Source: Candidatus Aminicenantes bacterium UBA4820 (GTDB lineage Bacteria > Acidobacteriota > UBA4820). From it: DNA of 6,330 nucleotides. The stretch is taken from the NCBI GenBank assembly GCA_002402325.1, contig DHFQ01000094.1:1-6330 (forward strand), written 5' to 3'. This document shows, one piece after another, positions 1 through 6,330 of this stretch (its first letter is position 1; every line of letters starts with the position of its first letter). Made by a program: the position numbers and the translations under genes. Below the pieces are notes generated by a model. It ran no database searches. It saw nothing but the letters and a program-made list of their open reading frames with translations, and had not been told where the DNA came from.

Positions 1-157
1 TCGCATCTTACCCACCTAAGTCTATGTTCCCTACCATCCCTTTATTTTTCACTTTGCAGGTGATTCGTTGTCTTGGTTCTAAACTCTGATTACTGTCGTG
101 TTCTGGTTGGAAGCGCATAGCGCAATATCGGATTTTGGGTTTTTTAAATAGTTTCAT
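1..157. other. 5' flank of unlike composition with an unassigned small - strand open frame
   Basis: No gene is recognised here. The first 140 bases are about 44% GC by count, richer than the gene that follows. On the - strand an open frame runs from an ATG at 157 to a TAA at 8-10 (49 codons). It reads MKLFKKPKIRYCAMRF at its start and MVGNIDLGG at its end, with a second ATG at 118. Neither start has a convincing Shine-Dalgarno site, and I do not recognise the product. It could be a small protein, the remnant of a mobile element, or chance. A GCGC-ATA-GCGC inverted repeat at 113-123 is too short to interpret. No sigma-70-type promoter with good -35 and -10 boxes was found for the A2M gene. Confidence 0.25.
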
Positions 158-192
158 TTGAATTTTATCTTTTTTTCTGAAAGAATAGATGC

Positions 193-198
193 GGAGGT
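193..198 (+). promoter_or_regulatory. Shine-Dalgarno site setting the start at 203
   Basis: GGAGGT lies 4 bases before an ATG at 203-205 (5 bases if only the GGAGG core is counted). This is a near-perfect anti-16S match with normal spacing. The reading frame is open further upstream to a TTG at 158, which would add 15 residues (MNFIFFSERIDAEVF). That TTG has no purine-rich site in front of it, and the extra residues would put charged residues ahead of the hydrophobic signal. The ATG at 203 instead gives M-K-N followed directly by the membrane segment, as expected for a signal sequence. Confidence 0.9.
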
Positions 199-202
199 AT
201 TT

Positions 203-292
203 ATGAAAAATAGCACTGTGGGTTTGATAGTTTTTGCCTTTGGCCTTATTCCTCTATTTTTTTTAATTATCCTTTTAACCGCTTCTTTTAAA
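203..292 (+). other. N-terminal signal peptide or signal anchor
   Basis: The first 30 residues have one lysine (K2), then an uninterrupted hydrophobic stretch V6-A27 (including LIVFAFGLIPLFF and LIILL), then polar and charged sequence from F29-K30-S31. This is a Sec-type export signal. There is no cysteine near the end of the hydrophobic stretch, so no lipobox and no lipoprotein modification is predicted. Cleavage after T-A-S (26-28) by signal peptidase I is possible but weak. The long hydrophobic core is equally consistent with an uncleaved inner-membrane anchor that holds the protein on the periplasmic face. Confidence 0.8.
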
Positions 293-3200
293 TCGCTCGG
301 TTCTTATGACAATCCCTTTGAAAAAAGTTTTAAAGAGATAATGGATCGAGATTTAAAAAAACTTGAAGATGAGCAGAAATATAGCGAAGCCTTGAGCAAA
401 GCAACAACATTAAAAGAGGAGGCAGAAAAAAAAGGCGATCTTGCAAATTACACTTTTTATCTTATAGAGGAGTTTAAACTAAAATCAGCGCTTCACGCTT
501 ATGAAACCGCATTAAAGGATTTTGCCAGAGCAAAAATGCCTGACCATCCTGTTGCAAAGGCAATTCTTACTCTTTATGAGGCTAACGCTTTATCAAACTA
601 TCTTCAGGGCTATCTTTACGAAATTTCAAAAAGAGAAAAGGTTTCAGAAAAGGATGAATTTGATTTTGATAAGTACACAAAAGAGGAACTTTATCAAAAA
701 ATTAAAGAAGATTATTTGAGCGTTTTTAATGAGAGAGAAAAACTTGAAAATATCCCATTAAATGGAGTTCCCGATTTTATTGACAAAGGTTCTTATCCAG
801 AAGAGGTTCTTGAAAATTTGAGAGACTTTTTAACGGTATCAACATCATCCCTTCTTTCATCTACCTACAACTGGACTCCCTATGAGTCAACATCAGTTTA
901 CACAATTCCAATTCAAACTCTTCTTGATAGAGATACTCTTTCAATCAATCTTGAAAACTACTTAAAGGACAAAGAAACCCATCCACTTTTACTTCTATCT
1001 TCAATCCTTTCTTATGAAGAAAAGGAATCCCTAAGAAAAGGAAAAAAGGAAACAGGTCTTGAATTTCATTTAAGAAGGTCTGAAGCAATATTTAACAACA
1101 TAAGCAACAAAGAAGACAAAAGAGTTGTGATTGATGAACTTATAAAAACTCTTAATGATTTTGAAGATAAAAAATGGTATTCAACAGGGATGGCACAGGT
1201 TGCAGATTTTGAAAAATCGCTTGGGGATGAGGAGTGCAACATAAGGGCAAAAGAGTTTGCAGAGAAAGGTTATAAAAAGTTTCCAGCATCCCCTGGAGGA
1301 CAAAAGTGCCTTGCCATCATAAATGAAATTAAACAACCCGATTTTAACATAGAGAATATGAGAAGCGATATTGGAGGAATGCCTTCAATAAGAATTTCTC
1401 ATAAAAATTTGACAAAACTTTATTTAAAACTTGTTCCCGTTGATATAAAGGAACTGATTTACAAATTCAATGAAATTCCAGGATGGAATGATCTTTTCAA
1501 AATAGTTAAAGAGACAAAAGTTGAAAAAGAATTAGAAATACCTCTTGAAGATACAAAAGATTACAACTACCACTATACCTATTTCAAACTTCCTGATGAT
1601 TTAAAGAAGGGAAGTTATGTTTGCGTTTCCTCTTACAAGAACTCCTTTTCTGAAAAAGGAAACAAAATCGTGGGAACTCTCTTGACCATTACAGACATTG
1701 CTATAATTCCAGAGAAAAATAAAAAGGGGCAGGAAGTAACTTATAATTTCGTTACTGGTTCAAATTCAAAACCTCTTGCGGATGTTGATGTCTCTTTAAT
1801 CAGCACAGAATGGGGAAAACCGCCTCAGATTTCTTTGAGTGGCAAAAGTGATAAAGATGGAATGCTTAAAGTTGATTTTTCAAGATTGACAACAAATTAC
1901 TATCTTTATCTTTTTGCCAATAAAGGAGAAGATAGAACTTTTATCCAAATTGACAGACCTTACGATTATTCACAAATAAAGAATGAAGATTGTCTCATTT
2001 TTACAGATAGAAGTATTTACAGAGTCGGACAAAAGATTTTATTTAAAGTCATCGCATTTTCGAACTCACAAACGGAAGGTCCTTTCAAACTCCTTGCTAA
2101 TAGTTCAATAGAAGTGAACCTTATAGATTTGAACTATGAAAATGTTGGAAAGTGTAATCTTACAACAAATAAATTTGGTAGTGCATCTTATGAATTTACA
2201 ATCCCAGAAGGAAGACCACTTGGCTTGTGGAGAATTCAGACAAGTTTTGGTTCGTCAACATCTGTAAGAGTTGAGGAGTACAAAAGACCCACCTTTGAGG
2301 TTGAGATAAAAGAGCCTTCAGGACAAATGAAATTGAATAAAGAGGTTACAATAAATGGTGAGGCAAAATACTATTTTGGAATGGCTTTAAATTCTGGAAA
2401 GGTAAGATACACTGTTGAAAGAAGACCTCGTTTCCCGTGGTGGTTCTACTATTTTTATGGAACTATAAAGCCAGAAATGGTTGTAAGCGGAGAAAAAGTT
2501 TTAAATGACGACGGGACTTTTGAAATAAAATTTACCCCAAAGGCAGACGAGCGATTAAAAGATGAAAAAAGCATTTACTACACCTATAAATTGTCGGTAA
2601 CGGTTACTGATGAAGGCGGAGAGACAAGAAGCGATGAAAAGAGTTTCAATGTGGGATTTGTTTCTGTCTTACCATCCATTCTATCAAAAAAGAATTTCTA
2701 CACCCCTGATGAAAAGTGTCAGTTTGAACTGAAATTGACCGACTTAAATGGAAAAGAAGAAAAGGGAAGTGCAACCTACAAAATTTATTCGCTCATTTTG
2801 CCTGAAAAAACAACAAATCCAGAAGATTTTAAATATCAAAAGAAAGATTCAAAATATTTAAAAGAGGGAGATAAAATTATCCCGAGGTGGGAGAATCCGC
2901 CCGATTATAAAATCATTTTGTCTCAACTTTTTGAAGATAAAGAAATAAAAAATGGAAATATAAATTTTGATGAGGAGGGAAAGGCAAGTCTTGAAATAAG
3001 CAACCTCTCTTCAGGGGCTTATAGAATCAACATTGAGGCTTCAGATAAAGATGGTGAAGTTTCAAAGGATTTTAACAATTTTATAGTCGCTTCCTCTCAA
3101 GACAAACTTAATCTTCCTCAAATTTTAATTTCAGATAAAGATGAATACGAAGTTGGAGAGAAGGCTAAAATTCTTGTCTATTGCGGTTATGATGGAAACA

Positions 3201-6200
3201 GAAATTTAATCAAAGTTTTTAGCAAGAGAGGCATATTTCTTGAAAAGGATTTTTCTACCAATAGAGTCTTTTTCATTGAAATTCCAATAGGCGAAGAATT
3301 AAGAGGAGGAATCTCTTTTCAAAGTTTTTTTGTGAAGGACTACTGCCTTTTCAGATCGTTAGCCTCTGCAAAAGTCCCATACTCAAACAGGTTACTTAAA
3401 ATATCTTATGAGAAGTTTAGAGAAAAAATTACTCCAAATGTAAAAGAGGTGTGGAAAGTTAAGATAGATGACCCAGATGGGAAACCTGTCTCAAAGGAGA
3501 GCGTAGAACTACTTGCCTCAATGTATGATAAAAGCCTTGACTTATTTACTCCTCATAATTTTCCCTCTTTTACAAACTTTTTCCCGCGAAGTTTCACTCC
3601 TCCTTTTTTTAACACTTCTCTTGGATTAGGACAACAACTCTTCTTTTATGAGGAGGATTTTCGCAATTACGTTGGATACCCCACTTTTGAGGATCCACAT
3701 TTGATGCAATTTTCTGGCTATGGAATTGGAGGACCGGGAAGAAGAAGTTATTCTCCTTTTGCAAGGGAATCGCTTAATTTAAAAGGTGAAGTTGAGGAGG
3801 CAGTGCCTTCACCCGCTGCTGCACCATTGCAAAAATCAGAAATGAAAGAAAAGGCTGACCGCTCTGAAACAGCGAACTCAAGTGTAGAAGGGGGTGTATC
3901 AGGAGGGGCGCCGCCTGAAAAAGAAACTACACCAAAGGTTGAAATGAGAGAGAATTTTCAAGAAACAGCCTTTTTCTATCCCCATCTTTTGACTGAAAGC
4001 GATGGAACTGTTTCAATTGAATTCGTCCCTCCCGATTCACTCACAGAATACAAATTGATGCTATTTGCCCATCAGCAAGGGATTTCTTCGGCATTCTCTA
4101 AAAAGGAGTGTAAATCTTCAAAAGATTTTATGATTAGACCCTATCTTCCAAGATTTTTAAGAGAAGGTGATGAAATAACTTTAAAGGTTATGGCAAACAA
4201 TGCAACCAAGGAAGACCAAAAGGCGAAGGTCTATTTTAAAATATTGGATGAAGAGACTGAAAAGGATATAACCGGACAATTCCTTACTTATGAGTCTCAA
4301 AAAGAGATTTCAATCAAAGCAAATCAAAGTGAGACGACCTATTTCAAATTAAAAGTCCCAAAAAAAATAGGTTTAATAAAAATTGAAGTTGCAGGTGTTT
4401 GTAATATGTTTACGGATGGAGAAAGAAGAATAGTTCCCATACTTCCTTCAAGAGTCCACCTATTTGAATCAAAATTTGTTGCATTAAAAGAGAATGAAAA
4501 AAGGGAAATTTTACTTGATGACCTTTTATACGAAAAAGACAAAACAAGAGAGAATGAGCTTCTTGTGGTAACCTTAGATGCTCAACTTCTATATAGCGTA
4601 ATAGAAGCAATGCCTTACATAATTGATTACCCTTATGAATGCAACGAACAACTTGTCAACAAATTTGCAACCGTTGGCATTCTTGACAAAATAATAGAGG
4701 ATAACCCATCTCTTCAAAAACTCTTTTTAGAATTTTCAAAAAGAGAAACTCTTTTTGAATCATTCTATAACAATGACCCGAATAGAAGGATGGCACTTGA
4801 AGAGACTCCATTTCTTGTTGAAGCAAAGGGAGGAAAAACGGAATATCCAATTCTTCAGGTTTTAAATCCTGAAGTCTCTTCAAAAGTAAAAGATAGTTCG
4901 CTTAAAAAACTTCTTGCATCTCAGGATTCATCAGGAGGTTGGGCATGGTTTAGCGGAGGAAGACCATCCTCTTATATGACGCTCTACATTCTTTACACTT
5001 TTTCAAAGGCAAAAGAATTTGGAGTTGAAGTTCCCGATGAACCAATCAAAAGAGCGTTTGTTTTTCTTAAAAACCAGGGCTTAAATGAAGATATTGAATG
5101 GCTAATAAGCCACGATTGCGGATGGGAATTTATTACATTTTTAAATTACACGCTTTCAAACTTTAAAGACGATTCTTATTTTAAAGGCTCATTTTCAGAC
5201 TCTTTTAGAAAGAAGATGGTTGATTTTTCTTTCAAACACTGGAAGGAGCACTCACCCTATTTAAAACTTCAACTTGCCTTGACACTAAAAAGAATGAACA
5301 GGGAGAAGGATTGTAACCTTGTTCACGAGAGTGTTTTTGATTCAGCCATAACAAAACAGGATGAGGGAACATTCTTTATGATTGAAGACAAGACATGGCT
5401 ATGGTACAACGACACAGTTGAAACTCAGGCATTCGCATTAAAAGAGTTGATGGAAGTTAACCCGAAAGACGAAAAGGGTGAAGGACTTCTTTTATGGCTC
5501 TTTTTGAATAAAAAATTGAACCACTGGAAATCAACAAAGGCAACAGCAGAGGCACTTTATTCCATTTTAAGTTACTTAAAATCAAAAGGTGCCATAGCAG
5601 TCAAAGAGAGTATAAAGATAGATGTTGGAGACAATTTCTCTAAAACCTGTATCTATGAACCAGAATCTTACACGGGAAAAAGAAACCAGTTAGTTTTTGA
5701 AAAGGAAGAAATTAAGAGGGATATGGGTAAAATAAATTTGACAAAAGAGGGTAAAGGTTTTGCTTTCGCATCGGCAACTTTGCATTTTTCAACCGAAGAG
5801 TTACCGCTAAAAGCAAAGGGAGATTTCTTTGAGATAGAAAGAACCTTTTACAAAAGAGTTCAAAAGGGAAAGGAATTTGTCCTTGAGATTATAAACGATT
5901 CAACCTTATTAAATATAGGAGATCAAATTGAAGTTGAATTAAAAATTAAATCAAAAAATGAAGCGGAATATATTCACATCCTTGCTCCAAGACCTTCAGG
6001 ATGTGAACCAGAGAAGTTAATTTCAGGATGGCTTTTTTCTACTGGCATTTATTTCTACGAAATGGTAAGAGATTCAAAGGAGGATTTCTTCATTGAAAAT
6101 ATAAAAAAAGGCGAATTCAAATTAAGATATCGTTTAAGGGTTGCAAACGAGGGAGTTTTCAAGGTTGCCCCGGCAACTATGGAGTCAATGTATGCACCTG

Positions 6201-6250
6201 AATTTAAAGCTTACTCAAGTGGAAAAGTGTTAAAAATTTCACCAAAATAG
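203..6250 (+). CDS. Large bacterial alpha-2-macroglobulin family protein with thioester
   Basis: Likely a cell-envelope protease trap: in this family, cleavage of a bait segment triggers a conformational change and a reactive thioester captures the attacking protease. Residues are numbered from the ATG at 203. Residues 6-27 are a hydrophobic anchor or signal. Residues ~35-390 are helical, Lys/Glu-rich and TPR-like, ending in FPASPGGQKC (360-369). MG-type domains follow: one from ~393; another with VTGSNSKPL (517-525); MG2 at ~595-700 with FTDRSIYRVGQ (600-610) and EEYKRPTF (691-698); further MG domains with a PWWFYYFYG patch (745-753). A bait-region-type domain starts near 974 (ILISDKDEYEVG) and reaches SMYDKSLD (1106-1113). 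A low-complexity linker (1114-1251) precedes the A2M domain (QETAFFYP, 1253-1260; LPRFLREGD, 1315-1323). The thioester domain spans ~1440-1790, with CNEQ (1480-1483), GGWAW (1578-1582), VETQ (1739-1742) and NHWKSTKATAEAL (1773-1785). The C-terminal MG domain runs from ERTFY (1879-1883) to MYAPE (1996-2000). Family assignment is secure; protease inhibition is inferred from the family. The substrate protease is unknown. Confidence 0.95.
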   Translation: MKNSTVGLIVFAFGLIPLFFLIILLTASFKSLGSYDNPFEKSFKEIMDRDLKKLEDEQKYSEALSKATTLKEEAEKKGDLANYTFYLIEEFKLKSALHAYETALKDFARAKMPDHPVAKAILTLYEANALSNYLQGYLYEISKREKVSEKDEFDFDKYTKEELYQKIKEDYLSVFNEREKLENIPLNGVPDFIDKGSYPEEVLENLRDFLTVSTSSLLSSTYNWTPYESTSVYTIPIQTLLDRDTLSINLENYLKDKETHPLLLLSSILSYEEKESLRKGKKETGLEFHLRRSEAIFNNISNKEDKRVVIDELIKTLNDFEDKKWYSTGMAQVADFEKSLGDEECNIRAKEFAEKGYKKFPASPGGQKCLAIINEIKQPDFNIENMRSDIGGMPSIRISHKNLTKLYLKLVPVDIKELIYKFNEIPGWNDLFKIVKETKVEKELEIPLEDTKDYNYHYTYFKLPDDLKKGSYVCVSSYKNSFSEKGNKIVGTLLTITDIAIIPEKNKKGQEVTYNFVTGSNSKPLADVDVSLISTEWGKPPQISLSGKSDKDGMLKVDFSRLTTNYYLYLFANKGEDRTFIQIDRPYDYSQIKNEDCLIFTDRSIYRVGQKILFKVIAFSNSQTEGPFKLLANSSIEVNLIDLNYENVGKCNLTTNKFGSASYEFTIPEGRPLGLWRIQTSFGSSTSVRVEEYKRPTFEVEIKEPSGQMKLNKEVTINGEAKYYFGMALNSGKVRYTVERRPRFPWWFYYFYGTIKPEMVVSGEKVLNDDGTFEIKFTPKADERLKDEKSIYYTYKLSVTVTDEGGETRSDEKSFNVGFVSVLPSILSKKNFYTPDEKCQFELKLTDLNGKEEKGSATYKIYSLILPEKTTNPEDFKYQKKDSKYLKEGDKIIPRWENPPDYKIILSQLFEDKEIKNGNINFDEEGKASLEISNLSSGAYRINIEASDKDGEVSKDFNNFIVASSQDKLNLPQILISDKDEYEVGEKAKILVYCGYDGNRNLIKVFSKRGIFLEKDFSTNRVFFIEIPIGEELRGGISFQSFFVKDYCLFRSLASAKVPYSNRLLKISYEKFREKITPNVKEVWKVKIDDPDGKPVSKESVELLASMYDKSLDLFTPHNFPSFTNFFPRSFTPPFFNTSLGLGQQLFFYEEDFRNYVGYPTFEDPHLMQFSGYGIGGPGRRSYSPFARESLNLKGEVEEAVPSPAAAPLQKSEMKEKADRSETANSSVEGGVSGGAPPEKETTPKVEMRENFQETAFFYPHLLTESDGTVSIEFVPPDSLTEYKLMLFAHQQGISSAFSKKECKSSKDFMIRPYLPRFLREGDEITLKVMANNATKEDQKAKVYFKILDEETEKDITGQFLTYESQKEISIKANQSETTYFKLKVPKKIGLIKIEVAGVCNMFTDGERRIVPILPSRVHLFESKFVALKENEKREILLDDLLYEKDKTRENELLVVTLDAQLLYSVIEAMPYIIDYPYECNEQLVNKFATVGILDKIIEDNPSLQKLFLEFSKRETLFESFYNNDPNRRMALEETPFLVEAKGGKTEYPILQVLNPEVSSKVKDSSLKKLLASQDSSGGWAWFSGGRPSSYMTLYILYTFSKAKEFGVEVPDEPIKRAFVFLKNQGLNEDIEWLISHDCGWEFITFLNYTLSNFKDDSYFKGSFSDSFRKKMVDFSFKHWKEHSPYLKLQLALTLKRMNREKDCNLVHESVFDSAITKQDEGTFFMIEDKTWLWYNDTVETQAFALKELMEVNPKDEKGEGLLLWLFLNKKLNHWKSTKATAEALYSILSYLKSKGAIAVKESIKIDVGDNFSKTCIYEPESYTGKRNQLVFEKEEIKRDMGKINLTKEGKGFAFASATLHFSTEELPLKAKGDFFEIERTFYKRVQKGKEFVLEIINDSTLLNIGDQIEVELKIKSKNEAEYIHILAPRPSGCEPEKLISGWLFSTGIYFYEMVRDSKEDFFIENIKKGEFKLRYRLRVANEGVFKVAPATMESMYAPEFKAYSSGKVLKISPK
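3542..3955 (+). other. Low-complexity linker at the bait-region position of the A2M protein
   Basis: Residues 1114-1251 join the bait-region-type domain (ending SMYDKSLD) to the A2M domain (starting QETAFFYP). The first half is Phe/Pro/Gly-rich and contains GYGIGGPGRRS. The second half (about 1196-1246) is Ala/Pro/Ser/Gly/Glu/Lys-rich, with VPSPAAAPL and GGVSGGAPPEKE, and looks disordered. It has many Lys, Arg, Glu and Phe residues that common proteases could cut. DNA for the second half is near 50% GC (3781-3900 by count), against about 35% in sampled parts of the gene. In the family the protease-sensitive bait lies just before the A2M domain, so this is the natural candidate; that role is inference. 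Confidence 0.6.
4640..4651 (+). other. Thioester motif CNEQ of the A2M thioester domain
   Basis: Codons TGC AAC GAA CAA encode C1480-N1481-E1482-Q1483 within YPYECNEQ. This fits the C-x-E-Q consensus in which the Cys side chain and the Gln side chain form the internal thioester of A2M and complement proteins. Both bonding residues are present, so the trap should be chemically competent. Many bacterial A2M paralogues (the YfaS type) lack the Cys and cannot form it. Supporting thioester-domain landmarks follow downstream: GGWAW at 1578-1582 and VETQ at 1739-1742. Confidence 0.92.
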
Positions 6251-6290
6251 GGTGAAGTTGAAACATCTACACAAATTCAAAGATTCAAGA

Positions 6291-6312
6291 TAGTTCCTTT
6301 GATGAGGAATTG
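6291..6312 (+). other. Short hairpin 41 bases after the A2M stop codon
   Basis: TAGTTCCT and AGGAATTG can pair around a 6-base loop (TTGATG). The core of five Watson-Crick pairs (TTCCT with AGGAA) extends by one A-T pair and two G-U pairs. No run of T follows (the next bases are TAATAAAG), so it does not look like a standard intrinsic terminator. It could be a weak processing or attenuating structure, or chance. The rest of 6251-6330 holds no clear gene start. An ATG at 6302 lies inside the hairpin, has no good ribosome binding site and is cut off by the window edge. Confidence 0.25.
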
Positions 6313-6330
6313 TAATAAAGAGTTTGAAAC

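Noticed and set aside
113..146. Intrinsic terminator: GCGC-ATA-GCGC repeat followed by a T run at 140-145
   Set aside because: The stem is only 4 bp and the T run begins 16 bases after it, so it does not form a terminator.
1..202. Riboswitch or tRNA in the 5' flank
   Set aside because: No cloverleaf, T-loop GTTCRA arrangement or conserved riboswitch box could be made out on either strand.
522..719. Open frame of about 65 codons on the + strand inside the A2M gene
   Set aside because: It lies wholly in another frame of a well-supported gene, has no ribosome binding site and reads as low-quality sequence; it is a shadow.
2435..2461. Aromatic patch PWWFYYFYG as a possible unusual insertion
   Set aside because: Aromatic-rich stretches at this place in the MG domain after MG2 are, as I recall, common in large bacterial A2M proteins, so it is a family feature.
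4339..4883. Three - strand open frames of 66-75 codons
   Set aside because: They are antisense to the conserved A2M and thioester domains. The purine-rich coding strand readily gives such frames, and none shows a recognisable domain or start site.
6235..6330. A CRISPR array starting at the right edge
   Set aside because: Only a 7-base match (TTGAAAC) recurs, the first copy overlaps the end of the coding sequence, and no full repeat is seen twice. Not annotated as CRISPR.

Overview
The window is almost entirely one very large gene on the + strand (ATG at 203, stop TAG at 6248-6250, 2015 codons). It encodes a bacterial alpha-2-macroglobulin (A2M) family protein. This is a membrane-anchored or secreted, multi-domain protease-trap-like protein with a complete thioester motif (C-N-E-Q, residues 1480-1483). 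All the domains expected for the family can be read along the protein with no frameshift or internal stop.

Organism: the DNA is AT-rich (about 35% GC in the parts I counted). Arginine is written mostly as AGA and isoleucine often as ATA, and the protein is rich in Lys and Glu. The layout is a long helical N-terminal region, then stacked macroglobulin (MG) domains, then a low-complexity linker before the A2M domain. It resembles the very large A2M proteins of Bacteroidota and related diderm lineages more than the E. coli YfhM lipoprotein. I infer a Gram-negative-type, low-GC bacterium, possibly thermophilic or from an uncultured phylum; the sequence does not fix the phylum.

Layout: bases 1-157 are a 5' flank of clearly different composition (about 44% GC in the first 140 bases). 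It has no recognised gene, only an unassigned 49-codon open frame on the - strand. Bases 193-198 are a strong Shine-Dalgarno site that fixes the start of the big gene. Bases 203-6250 are the A2M gene. Bases 6251-6330 are a short 3' flank with a weak hairpin and no clear next gene. The usual A2M partner, a penicillin-binding protein 1C gene (pbpC), is not visible here, and the flanks are too short to exclude it.

I see no sign of a new multi-gene system. The points most worth a second look are the bait-like linker of distinct composition, the intact thioester combined with a non-lipoprotein anchor, and the unexplained 5' flank.
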